Below are positions 33,875 through 44,650 of a DNA stretch of 64,000 nt, piece after piece. The number at the start of each line of letters is the position of its first letter. The first letter of the stretch is position 1. The translations under genes and the position numbers were made by a program. This DNA is from Schistosoma mansoni (taxonomy: Eukaryota > Platyhelminthes > Trematoda > Strigeidida > Schistosomatidae), in the NCBI RefSeq assembly GCF_000237925.1, contig NC_031496.1:5597911-5661910 (forward strand), read 5' to 3'. The notes beneath the pieces were generated by a model. The model made no database searches and was not told the origin of the DNA. It saw only the letters and a list, made by a program, of their open reading frames with translations.

Positions 33875-34060
33875 GAGAACCTGAAAAATATGTACATCAA
33901 TTCAAGCTTCCATAGATCATTAGAAGAGAGAGGTGAAATTTCCAAGACAAATCCCCAGAGTAGTCGAAGTAGTAACAGTATTAGTGGTAACATGAAAGAG
34001 TATGCATAGTAGATATGATTTGAAAATAAAATATTAGTGCAAATGAGGTAACCACCGGAA
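33875..34060 (-). mobile_element. Type-2 LINE 3' end, minus orientation
   Basis: On the minus strand it carries the same 3' terminal words (ATTGATGTACATA preceded by the ACTACTTCGACTACTC-type region). With 33395-33870 it forms a tail-to-tail pair. Only untranslated sequence is preserved. Confidence 0.45.
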
Positions 34061-34480
34061 AAAAATTGTTTGAAATCGTACTTTATGATCCTTGATTGAG
34101 AAATCCCACACACTAATGAAGAAGAATGATGAATAACCATCGAAGCTAATCAGTTGGTTCTGTTAGTCAGTAGATATCGTGCTAATGAGCACAAACCACA
34201 TTAATCATATATGGATAGCCCATAAGTCCGAACCAACTAATTTGCGTCGTTTCCTTGTCCGTAAAGGTACTGACCATGAAGTTCAAACGTATATTAAATT
34301 GTAGGCTCACTGTTTCTAGTCTAACACATACCAAGGATAAAATTGAACTAATGAATTATTTTCCCTTGTCTAAAATTGTTTATCATGTACTTACAGTTAC
34401 AGTTTGCTTCGTTACAATTACGGGAAAATAGCGAAAATACAATAAAATAGAATAAATCATATACAACTTAAAACAATTAC

Positions 34481-34640
34481 CTCTTCTGTAGGTGTATGGA
34501 CTGCCTAAGGCCGCATGAATTAAAGCACGAGGCCCTTGTGGACTACTTTGAAGATTACATGCTCTGTCCGAATCGGTATTAGTTGACGAATAGGAGTCAA
34601 TACCATGATGACCAACGGAAACAAAATAATGGGTTCCCAT
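34481..34640 (-). CDS. Weak candidate exon, unidentified protein
   Basis: The minus-strand frame starts at ATG (34638-34640), is open for 53 codons and meets a donor-like GTAATT (GT at 34479-34480). The peptide includes NTDSDRACNLQSSPQGPRAL and HAALGSPYTYRR. There is a stop a few codons upstream of the Met, so it would have to be a first coding exon. No family was recognised. It may belong with 35353-35634 or may be a chance frame. Confidence 0.25.
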
Positions 34641-35352
34641 AGTTTCATTGAGAGGGGTTTAACAAAGGATAATGCCTATCTATCAGTGGTAGCTTTAAAG
34701 GAGTTTGGACAAAACAGTGTAATTGTGATTCTTTTTCTGTAGTCATATTTTCAGATGATATCAGATACTGATTTAACGTTTGGCAATGTTGATTAGGTAC
34801 ATTACAGTCATGCTGTTGTGAAAAACTTCCTCCCCCCGATCATCAATATGTCTGAAGGAAAGGAAGCTTTCTGTTGTCAATTCCTAGCAATGTTCTGTTG
34901 ATCACAGTCTACATGAGATATCAAACCTACATGATCTGATAACTGTGACTGTGCATCAGCATTGACCGATATTATACCTAGACACTACTGTAGGGTCGGT
35001 GAAATGTCACTGAATATCGAACAGATCATCGATCCCTGTCAAGGTCAAGGATAGTCAACGCGCATCAATCAATAAAATATACTCCATGGACTGGCCCACG
35101 CGGCAGTGGTTGTTCTTTCACTTCTGTACTTTCGTGGTTGTACCTTAACTAATATATTCTTGTAATAACGTCCTTTGTGTTGTACAGTCTCCATAGCGTC
35201 CATGATCCTTTGATGCGTCGATGGTTCAATCCACGTAAGGGCTGGTCGCTAGGTGTGACTTCAGCGTTAGTTGGTTCGTCACCATTCTCGTCTAACTATA
35301 GTAGGCCCCCAATCATTTGACATAGATCATCAACGTAGATGATCTTACAATA
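34641..35352. other. Non-coding stretch, nothing recognised
   Basis: No features were seen. Confidence 0.35.
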
Positions 35353-35634
35353 CTATCTAGAATAACTATAAATATTATTTGTCGCAGTTCTTGGATGACT
35401 AAAAATATCCAAAAAAATTCCACCATTTCTAAACGCAAGTCTATAATTTGAATATTGATTACTATAACGATGACAGCAACATATCAAAACTCCAATACCC
35501 AATATAAGAATAACAAACGTACTGATAGCTATAGCAATAGACTCCGACATACCAAGTGACAATAAACCTGATAACCAGCTATTAACATCGCTCAAACCAC
35601 TATTAGTAAATAGTGGACTGTTTGAATCTTTCAT
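35353..35634 (-). CDS. Candidate single-pass membrane protein or exon
   Basis: A 93-codon minus-strand frame. A hydrophilic N-terminus (MKDSNSPLFTNSGLSDVNSW) is followed by one strong transmembrane segment (AIAISTFVILILGIGVLI, about residues 33-50), a Cys cluster (CCC), and a Ser/Tyr/Asn-rich tail ending YSYSR. The composition resembles a type I/III single-pass protein with a palmitoylation-like Cys patch, but no domain identifies it. It may be complete or may be a first exon with an internal donor. Confidence 0.35.
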   Translation of the reverse strand: MKDSNSPLFTNSGLSDVNSWLSGLLSLGMSESIAIAISTFVILILGIGVLICCCHRYSNQYSNYRLAFRNGGIFLDIFSHPRTATNNIYSYSR

Positions 35635-36152
35635 ATCTTTATGTGGGATAGAAAAAAACGTGAAAAAGATTTTTTCAACAAATAAATTGACAATGATTAA
35701 CAGGAAACCAAATGATTACATAATGGACGCAATTTCACTGTTCAACTACCTTATAGTTTGACTGTTGTCGTAGAAACCCCCCCCCCAAACATTGTATTGT
35801 CTTGTCAGTGGTTTAAAAGCTCGATTCACACGACATGAACTACTATATTACCTTATTTTGAACACATTCAAACGGCGGTAAACCATATGCAACTTAAAAC
35901 CTGGCACATATGTACATCGATTCAATTCAGATGACAGTAGCTCACACAGATGAATTTCATCATTAAACGTGAAGGACTGGTTGTTAGTTATGTCGTTGTA
36001 TGGATATTTCTTGTTAATTCTTTTAACAGTTGAATCGGAACAGATTCAACAATATTATTTTTACAGATAATGATAAACCATCAACTTACACCAAATATAA
36101 AAGCGATTTTCCAAGATGAGAAGAATATTAATGTCTAAATATTGTAATGTGT
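35635..36152. other. Non-coding stretch
   Basis: Contains a short fragment resembling the type-2 LINE 3' end (about 35905-35930). Otherwise nothing was recognised. Confidence 0.3.
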
Positions 36153-38322
36153 ACTATGTACAAAAACTCCTCCTGTATCTCTTTTAGAGTTACTGCCGGT
36201 CCCAAGCCCGGGTAAAGGAGGAGGGTTGGGTATGGGGTTAGCGACCCCATCCCGTAGAAAACTAACTCGCTAAAAAAACGCTAACCAGAAAAAATAATTC
36301 AAACCATTTAAACTCTGCCCTGGGAGTTGAAGGAATAATTATGACGCCTCATGATGAAGGCCGATATTCTTTGGAAATCATGAGGCCAATGCACCTTCTA
36401 ACAACCAGAGCCACACTCTTTATAGGTACATGGAACGTCCGGACAATGTGGGACACGGGGAAGACAAATCAAATAGCAACAGAAGCACGAAATGCACTTG
36501 TAGGATGGGCATCTCATGGATTCGGAATTGTCAAAGCATCATTCAAAACAAAGGAGGGGATCACGATGAACGTTATCCAATGTTATGCACCCACCAATCA
36601 TAGCAACGACGACGACAAAGATCAGTTCTACTCGAGGCTGCAATCAATTATAGCGAAGTGTTCAAGAAAGGACCTCACCATCCGGATGGGAGATCTAAAT
36701 GCTAAAGTCGGAGTGGACAACACAGGATATGAAAATATAATTGGATAACATAGATTAGGAGAGAGAAATGAAAATGGGGAGAGGTTTGTAAATCTATGTG
36801 CAATCAACAAATTAGTTATAGGTGGCACAATATTCCCACACAAACGCATGCACAAAGCTACATGGATCTCACCGGACCACACCACAGAGAACCAGATAGA
36901 CCATATTTGTATCAACAAAAAATTCCGAAGGACAATAGAAGATGTGAGAACCAGGAGAGGAGCTAACATAGTTTCAGATCACCACGTGGTTGTGGCCAAG
37001 AACAGACTGAAGCCAGAGAAACACTGAACAACTAACTGGGGGAACAGCATTACAAAGGTTCAACACAGCCTTCCCTCAAGATACCGACAGGTCCAACGAA
37101 TTCCAAGCTCCACAGGATCTACTGAAAGAACAAGAAACTACGATGGAGGACAACTGGAAAGGGATAAAAGAAGCACTAACTTCAATGTGTCGGGAAGTTC
37201 TGGGTCCTAAGAGGCTATATCATAGGGAATGGATCTCTATGGGAATCCTGGACATGATTGAAGAAAGGAAGAACAAAAAGACAGCGATTAGTAACAGTCG
37301 AACAAGAGCAGAAGAAGTCAGGGCGCAAGCAGACTACGCAGAAGCAAACAAGGAAGTAAAGAAAAGCATTATAGCTTACAAGCAGTAATACATGGGGAAA
37401 CTAGCAACGGTGGCGGAAAAGGCTGCAAGAAAAAGGAATATGAGACAGTTATGCTATAGAAAGGAGACTTGAGCAAATGTGAGAATTACAGAGGCATCAA
37501 TTTAGTGTCAGTACCAGGAAAAGTTTTATACAGAGTGTTGCTGAACCGGATGAAAGACGCAGTAGACGCCCAACTTCAGATCAACAGGTGAGAATCCGTA
37601 AGGATCGGTCGTGCACAGACCAAACTGTGACACTACGGATCATTGTTGAACGATCATTCGAATGGAACTCATCATTATACATCAACATCATTGACCATGA
37701 TAGGGCGTTTGACAGTGTGGACCGGAGAATATTGTGTAAGCGTCTTCGACACTACGAAGTTCCTCAGAAGATTGTCAACATTGTCCATTATTACTCTGGG
37801 ACAGCTGGAAACACTCACGTACCTGGGAAGCATCGTTGATAAACAAGGAGGATACGATGCAGGTGTAAAGGCGAGGATTGGCAAAGCAAGGACAGCATTT
37901 TTACAATTGAAGAACATATGGAACTTAAAACAACTGTCAACTAACTTCTACGCAAAACATTCAACATTCACTGACCGGATACTATCAGCAATAGCGTTTT
38001 ATGTGAGAGGACAAACCAGCTTCCAGCTGAAAAGGAAATTAGGAAAAGGCGTTGTAAGTGGATCGAACATACATTACGGAAATCATCAAACTGCATCACG
38101 AGACAAGCCCTAACTTGGAATGCTGAAGGGAAGCTGAAAAGAGGAAGTCCAAAGAACACATTACGCTGGGAAGTAGAAGCAGATATGAAAAGGATGAATG
38201 ACACAACTGGAAAGAATTGGAAAAGATTGCCCAGGACAGAGTTGGATGGAGAATGGTGGTGGGAGGCCTATGTTCCTCCACGAGGGGCAACAGGCGTAAG
38301 GAAGTAAGTAACTATGTACAAA
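36153..38322 (+). mobile_element. RTE-like LINE, internally deleted, with 12-bp target-site duplication
   Basis: ACTATGTACAAA occurs at 36153-36164 and 38311-38322 and bounds a 2146-bp element (36165-38310). The 5' leader contains GGTCCCAAGCCCGGGTAAAG. The endonuclease is readable: LFIGTWNVRTMWDTGKTNQI, IQCYAPTNHSNDDDKDQF, LTIRMGDLNAKVG, SPDHTTENQIDHICI. Part of the RT is present (IDHDRAFDSVDRRIL), but the YADD region is missing and the text jumps to TYLGSIVDKQGGYDAG and the C-terminal domain. The tail is GGCGTAAGGAAGTAAGTA. Length is well under the roughly 3 kb usual for intact RTE elements. Confidence 0.9.
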
Positions 38323-38719
38323 GCTATCAAGTAGTGATATGAACTGTATACATTATTAGTTTCTTTCCTAGATAACAGGGACTGATTAGTAGAACAGTGA
38401 AGTTATGTTCAAGTACTTTTCTTGTTTGCGAGTTAAAAAAACACCTTATTGTGTAAACAGCTATAGCGTTCTTATAGGCTAGCGAGTGACTGATTGTTAC
38501 GTCCAATTATGAGTTTTTGCCCGTTCCAACTATTGAAGTACTGGCCGTCGATATTCGCAAATCGCGAACCCAAGTAGGCAAGAGATCCAAAACTCCAAAT
38601 TAGATACCAAGTTCATTCGCAATTCACAAATAATCGACCAAAGTCGTTCTAACAACAATAATTATAACAATTATAAAACAAACCTTCAATTTTGTAGGTT
38701 CCCGGAGCAAAAACTCTCA

Positions 38720-38755
<36 letters not shown>

Positions 38756-38830
38756 TTACTTCTCAAATAACAGATTGTCACATGAGGCATGCCGGTTTAC
38801 AGGCAAGATCAAATTGTTAAAGAAGTTACA
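38323..38830. other. Non-coding stretch
   Basis: Holds an (AAT)n repeat at 38720-38754; otherwise nothing was recognised. Confidence 0.4.
38720..38754. repeat. (AAT)n microsatellite
   Basis: About 35 bases of ATA/AAT repeat. Confidence 0.9.
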
Positions 38831-39150
38831 ATTTTCACTGTTGAAAATTATTCATCCGGGCTGATATTTCATAAGATATGCATGTAAATGGATTTATAAG
38901 GAACATTTCTACATCACACTCGGCGCACTTTATGGAGGTAAGCGTTGCATGCATACAAGCTGATGGTGGAGAATAGATACATGTGAAGTTGGGGGCTTTT
39001 AGAAGTTTCGAACTTATATCCCTCCAGAATATAGGAAGCATTAATAACGGTGTATGTCGAAGTCACCCGTGCACATTCTGCTTTTGGGTGGTAGAATATG
39101 CAGGAGGCTGAAAAAGGTGTAAGAAAAGAAGAAGGACGAAAAGCAGAGCA
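38831..39150 (+). mobile_element. Possible 5' leader of the type-2 LINE
   Basis: A less AT-rich stretch ending in a purine-rich run (GAAAAAGGTGTAAGAAAAGA) just before the assembly gap and the LINE coding region. Assignment rests mainly on position. Confidence 0.3.
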
Positions 39151-39350
39151 NNNNNNNNNNNNNNNNNNNNNNNNNNNNNNNNNNNNNNNNNNNNNNNNNN
39201 NNNNNNNNNNNNNNNNNNNNNNNNNNNNNNNNNNNNNNNNNNNNNNNNNNNNNNNNNNNNNNNNNNNNNNNNNNNNNNNNNNNNNNNNNNNNNNNNNNNN
39301 NNNNNNNNNNNNNNNNNNNNNNNNNNNNNNNNNNNNNNNNNNNNNNNNNN
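39151..39350. other. Assembly gap, exactly 200 N
   Basis: A run of 200 N. The round length suggests a placeholder, so the true distance is unknown. Confidence 0.99.
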
Positions 39351-39356
39351 GCTAAC

Positions 39357-42217
39357 ATGTCAAAAATCTCCCACAAAAAGGCCGTGCGTGACCGGCCTCA
39401 AGTAGTTGTCTCTTGGGCTCTGTGGTCACGTTCCCAGGTCGTTAAGACCAACATTAATCCAACTTCCTTTTCAGGTTCCTCAAGAAATACCCTTCCACGG
39501 TGTGGGCAGGCTGGAATGAACACCAGCCCTCATACCCGTATTAGCACACGAGACCAAGATGGTCACATTCAAATCCTTCCTACACCTCCTAATAACTCTC
39601 TTATCTCCACGACTAACCCTTTTCATGTCCTTTTATCACCTCGCACCGCTAATGCAAACGATTTGAGTACGTGGAACGTTATTCTTGGTCTCCTGAAACC
39701 ACGCTCTATACTACATCTAGGAACTTCTAACGTCCGAACATTGTGCCAAATAGGTCAACAGGCCTCCTTAGCTAGGACTTTGGATGTATGCTGCATCTCC
39801 GAAACGCGCATACAGGATCCGAGTGGCGTCTTTCCTTTGACCTCACCATGTCATAATAAAGAAGCAACTCTATTCACGCTTCATGTATCTGGAAACCCTG
39901 ATGCTGCTTCCCGTGGCCTCACTGGCGTAGGTATATCATTGAGTCCTATGGCAGAACTAGCTCTTTTGGACTGGACAGTAGACAGTCGTCTGTGCGTTGT
40001 CCGACTAAACGGGACAGTAAGGACTTGGAAAGATAGGGACACTTGTCGTTACCTCTTCGTCGTCTCTGCCTGCTCTCCCACTGACTGCAGGTCAGATGAT
40101 GTAAAAGGTGAGTTTTAGAGAAAGCTTTCCGACCTTCTCCGAAAAGCTAGGCGCTGTGATGTAGTAATAGGGGCTGGTGACTTAGACGCTCAAGTAGGTA
40201 GACTAAGCGAAAGGGAAAGACACCTAGGCAAACTCGACTATTAGCGAGACTATCTCGGAAAAAGATGGACATATTGTTCATTCTTAATCCAGATTGGACC
40301 GATGTGCAGAACATTTCAGGGATCAGTTCAAATGGCCTTCAACAACACTTCGGTTACCCACGATCCCCAGTCAACCTGAACGGAAAGTTAATGTTAATTC
40401 TCCGAATCTTTACGAGGTTGAAAAAGCTTTAGGAAATCTGAGGCGTGGGAGAGCAACAGACCCTAACAGGTTTACCCCTGAGATTTTTAAGGATAGTGGT
40501 CCAGTACTAGTAGCGAGATTGACTGAAGTCTTAGGTAGAATCTGGGAACTGAACGTAATTTCATCCGAATGCTCTCAGTCACTGATTGTGTCAGTCTCTA
40601 AGAAAGGACAAAAGTCCTCTTGTGACAATCACAGAGGGATCAGTTTGACTAATATAGTGTCTAAAATATTAGCTTCAATAATACTTAGACGCCTAACCAA
40701 AACTCGTGAATAGCAGACTAGAGAATACCAGACTGTTTTTCGACCTGGACGTGGTTGTATAGACCAGATATTCACTCTACGTCAGGTCCTAGAACATAGA
40801 CACATATTCAGACGTCCCACAATAATAGTATTTTCCGATCTTAAGGCGGCATTTGACTCTGTTGATCGTGAGGTTCTATGGCAGTGTTTGTCACTGAAAG
40901 GAGTATCAAAGAAATACATTAACCATATACAGGCTCTCTACTCGAATACACCTTACCGAGTAAGAGCTTATGGCGAACTGTCATCAGAATCGATTACCTC
41001 AAGTGATGTTCATCAGGGCTGTCCACTCTCTCCATTCTTGTTCAACATTGTCTTTGACGTGCTTTTGGAGATAACACTTTACTCATCCAAATTTCAAGCA
41101 GTTGAACTTTTGCCGGGAGGCTCACTTGTCGACTTAGAATACGCCGACGACATAGTTTTACTCGGTGAAGACGCTGGCAACATGCAGAGTCTTCTGACCA
41201 CTATAAGCAACTATGCAGGCATGTTCGGAATGCGATTCTCTCCCTCGAAGTGCAAAATGTTACTTCAGGATTGGGTTGCAGCGACACCTGAACTAATGAT
41301 AGGGAGTGAAGTAGTTGAGAGTGTAGACCGCTTCACTTATCTTGGGAGTCTCATCAGCCCTTGCGGTCTGATGTGTGACGAAATCTCAGCACGGATACAG
41401 AAGGCTCGTCTAGCTTTCGCCAACTTGCGTCATTTATGGAGTAGGCGAGATATCCGTCTAGCAACCAAAGGACGGGTTTACTGTGCAGCAGTTCGCTCCG
41501 TCCTACTCTATGGCAGTGAAACATGGCCAATAAGAGTAGAGGATATTCGTAGGCTACTAGTGTTCGATCATAGGTGTCTTCGAAGCATTGCTCGTATATC
41601 CTGGGACCACCGGGTAAGTAATGCAGTTGTTAGGAAACGAGTACTAGGTAGGGATGGCAAATCGATTGATGAAGTAGTGAAACTTCATCAGTTGAGATGG
41701 CTGGGACATGTGTTACGTATGCCCGACCACCGACTGCCCCGACGTGCAATGTTTCATGGTGTAGGAGTAGGTTGGAAGAAAGCTAGGGGTGGCCAGACCA
41801 AAACGTGGCACAAATCAATGAAGTCACTGACAAGTGGACTGGGCCATGTTGGTAGGTGTAGACTACCTGGTTGGGATTCGCGAGATGACAGCAACCGATG
41901 GTTAGAGACCTTGAATGACATGGCTCAAAATCGTTTGCAATGGCGAAGGTGCATCCACTCTTTGTGTTCTCCCAAGTTCTAATCTTCTAAATTCCTCATG
42001 TCTTTATTTTTTTCTCTTTCCAAATTTATTTCACTGTACTATACTCCTTCAATAATTTCTTGAAACCCCTAATCTTTTGGATTTCTGATTATACTCCTAC
42101 TACTTCTACCACTATGGGATTTGAATCGACAACTGCATCTCTGTGCTAATGTGGTATGGCAACTCGAACTGATGTACGTACGTACGAAGTTCTACGTTGT
42201 GACTGACTGACTGATTT
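39357..42217 (+). mobile_element. Type-2 LINE (endonuclease, RT, C-terminal domain), dead
   Basis: Three frames in order. Endonuclease (39357-40118): LHLGTSNVRTLCQIGQQASL, CCISETRIQD, TGVGISLSPMAELALLDW. RT N-terminal part (40294-40713): CDNHRGISLTNIVSKILASI. RT core and C-terminus (about 40714-41982): FSDLKAAFDSVDR, QGCPLSPFLFNIVF, LEYADDIVLLGEDA, YLGSLISPCG, LLYGSETWP, LHQLRWLGHVLRM, GGQTKTWHKSM. The endonuclease frame ends at a stop (40116-40118). About 100-200 bases between endonuclease and RT are missing or scrambled near 40200-40290. One further in-frame TAG lies near 40711. RT motifs including YADD are intact. The 3' UTR ends in a GACTGACTGACTG repeat. RTE-like by its C-terminal domain; CR1 (SR1-type) was not excluded. 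Confidence 0.9.
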
Positions 42218-42722
42218 CAAATCCCATAGTCTGTTATTACTGCTCTAGACCATGACGTCTACCGACCTTTTATTCTCCGTTGTTTTGGATGTATATTTTA
42301 ATTTCATTGCTACCACTTAAACTCAGTCCTATAGTACGGAGAAATGGTTTCATTAATGGAATACGTCATGTTTTTTGGGTCAAAATATTCGTAATACAGT
42401 CAGTAGTCAGCGATTCCTGAGGAAGATCATTATCATACATATTGTTTTGGTGTTGGTTCTGTGATCTTGAAACGATTAGCGACCAAGTTATTTCACTGTT
42501 AGTAATATATGTCAGTATGCTCGTAACTGCGTGAAAATCTTATCAATTATCAAAACATTGTTCAAAATAACGATATTGCAGTTCCAGATTAAATATGACC
42601 CACTCGTAACTTAGTTGTTTCTTGAATGTATAATACTTCACCACACTAGTTTTGTTTTTGGACTGAAAATCTAATCGTACATCATAAACTTTCCTAGGTC
42701 GAGTCAAATGACGTCTTATTAT
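42218..42722. other. Non-coding stretch, nothing recognised
   Basis: No features were seen. Confidence 0.4.
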
Positions 42723-42884
42723 TGTTTTATTTATTTGGGGACATAAACATTGTTACCAGGTGGCAGCAAATACATATGCACCACACATTAACAATGATGC
42801 TTGTAGCAGTTATTATCGATATGTGTAAGGGCTTTGATACTACATAGGTGCCCAGACCGAAGCAGATGGTTGTATTAGGGGGCC
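42723..42884 (-). mobile_element. Non-autonomous LINE-derived mini-element, third copy
   Basis: On the minus strand: GGCCCCCTAATACAACCATC, CTGCTTCGGTCTGGGCACC (LINE 5' leader words), a spacer ending CATTGTTAATG, then GTGTGGTGCATATG, TTTATGTCCCCAAATAAATAAA (LINE 3' words and tail). Truncated on the 5' side relative to the copy at 23-390. Confidence 0.75.
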
Positions 42885-43718
42885 TGTGATATAAAGTGTG
42901 TTGTATCATTATGATCTTGTTTGGTGTAAATAAACTGTATGACTCACATTTAGTTGTCACCTCTAAGTTTCCGTCTCTTTTTTGTGAGAACCAACAGGAT
43001 CAGTGTTGTCTCATGATATTGTTCAGGATCACCATATTTTGTTCAAGTTAGTATGGTGTTAAAACGTTATCAAACCTGTACATTTCGTTCTTATCTCAAA
43101 ATTGGTACTAAAGTCTATTTACTCGAATTCCAATCATTTGTATTACTATATTAGGTCAATATCCGTAAAAATAACATAAATACGAAAACAAATTGGTCAA
43201 TTGATATTAAGCCTTTTTTTTATATAGAATCGATTGTAGTAACATTTTTTAGATTGCGAGCATAGGCTAGACTTGCTTAACTGTTCAGTTACGGTCAATA
43301 AAAAGTCTGTTGAATAAAAGAATCCATTGTGTTAAGAATGGAGTTCTTCGTTTTCTCAGGTTTCCTTTCTGTCGATCCTTGTTTCATCTATTAAAAAGTC
43401 AACTTTAAGAATGTACAACTTATCGTAAATTTGTTGGCTTGGCTGAACAACGAAACAATAAAGCTGATATGAGAATTGTGATGTATTCACCCCACACATT
43501 TTGAACAGTCTGGTCAAGGCATTTTATATAAAAACTAAAAAATATAATCTAATTTTCATCCTCAGACCTTTCTTAGATACTTTTTAAAAGTACTTAAATG
43601 CTGTGAATCATTTGCACACCTTGTCAACTGAGGAACATTTATAAGTTCTTTTATCTACTACTTTTAAATTCTTAACTTACGAAGTCATGTAATCACCAAA
43701 TTACTTTCTTAACAATAG
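42885..43718. other. Intron of the RGG-protein gene, presumed
   Basis: No preceding exon was recognised. RRM-type motifs were looked for and not found. Confidence 0.35.
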
Positions 43719-44017
43719 GGCAAAGGGGTGGTCGTGGTCGTGGTGATCAAAGAGGTGGTCGGGGCGGACATGATTTTTCACGTGGTCGAGGAAGGGGGGA
43801 CTCTCGAGGTGCTCGTGGCGATTTCCGAGGGGGACGTGGTGGCTCCCGTGGACGGTGGAGTGATGGAGGTGGTCACAGTAATCGAGGCGGATTTCGTGGT
43901 GGGAGAGAAATGAATGGTCAGCGTGGTGGTGAACGTCACTCGTTCGGAGGAAAACGGGGTGCAAATTTTTCTGCGTCTAATACTCCACAAAGTAAAAAAT
44001 TCAAATCAGAAGACTAA
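43719..44017 (+). CDS. Terminal exon of an RGG-box RNA-binding protein, nucleolin-like tail
   Basis: After acceptor AACAATAG the frame encodes 99 residues of Gly/Arg-rich sequence with many RGG/RG units (QRGGRGRGDQRGGRGG, RGARGDFRGGRGGSRGRW, NRGGFRGGRE), then a short basic/acidic tail NTPQSKKFKSED and stop (44015-44017). RGG boxes bind RNA/G-quadruplexes and are usually arginine-methylated. The tail order (Pro-Gln-x-Lys-Lys, then Phe and acidic) resembles the end of vertebrate nucleolin (PQGKKTKFE). GAR1, fibrillarin or another RGG protein remains possible because no RRM exon was found here. The exon is strikingly GC-rich against its surroundings, as expected from Gly/Arg codons. Confidence 0.75.
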
Positions 44018-44228
44018 CTCACTGTTTTTGTACGATAAAACTTTTACCTGCACTGCTTTTCTTCTATATTAAATCTCGTTCTTTTGCTACAGGTCATTTA
44101 TTTAAGATCACCTTTTCCTCCTGCTGCGCTGCCATGTCTCTATCTTTGAACTGGTTGGGATTTCTATGTGCATGGTTTTCAAGAAGCATTTCTTAAACAC
44201 CCAACTTTATTTTTGTTAAGGTATCTTT

Positions 44229-44234
44229 AATAAA
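44229..44234 (+). terminator. Candidate poly(A) signal of the RGG gene
   Basis: AATAAA about 210 bases after the stop codon. Confidence 0.5.
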
Positions 44235-44519
44235 AACCTAGTCATCCTACAATAAGTATATATTTATAGATTATCAAAATTGGTTGTCGCAGATAAAGTT
44301 TACCTGTATAAAAATTCTGTTCAAAGGCTCTGAAACGATGAGAAGGGTCCGATTTCTAGCCTATTTTTAAAGTATCTCAACAAGCTGTTTCTTTTTATGA
44401 AAAAGCAAGTTAACGGAACTTCACAGACAGGTTGATGTATCAGGCAGACTTGTTTCTCTTCCAATTAAGTCACTTATTAATGTCAAGAAAGTAATTGTTT
44501 GTTAGTCTGAGGATTCCTG

Positions 44520-44650
44520 TGTGTTGTCCTAGTGGTTAAAGCGTTCAAGGTATGATTATTAAGTCTCAGCTTTCAGTCCCACTCCACCTTCGGTTTAGCT
44601 TCCTAATGCTATCACAATGAATTGTGGCTCTAAGCCAGCAAACTAAAACG
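44520..44650 (+). mobile_element. Weak tRNA-derived SINE remnant
   Basis: CCTAGTGGTTAAAGCG resembles an A box and GCTTTCAGTCCCACTCC a B box/T arm at the right spacing (about 45 bases). No anticodon arm is recognisable and no functional tRNA can be drawn. Confidence 0.4.

Noticed and set aside
39041-39376. Frames crossing the 200-N gap
   Set aside because: Artefacts of translating N as unknown residues.
43701-43990. His-rich and Val/Thr-rich frames opposite the RGG exon
   Set aside because: They are shadows of the Gly/Arg-rich coding strand; the plus-strand frame has the splice acceptor and stop expected of a terminal exon.
44520-44650. Functional tRNA gene
   Set aside because: A- and B-box-like words are present, but acceptor, D and anticodon arms do not pair; a SINE remnant is more likely. 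The same was concluded for 14505, 25600 and 29640.
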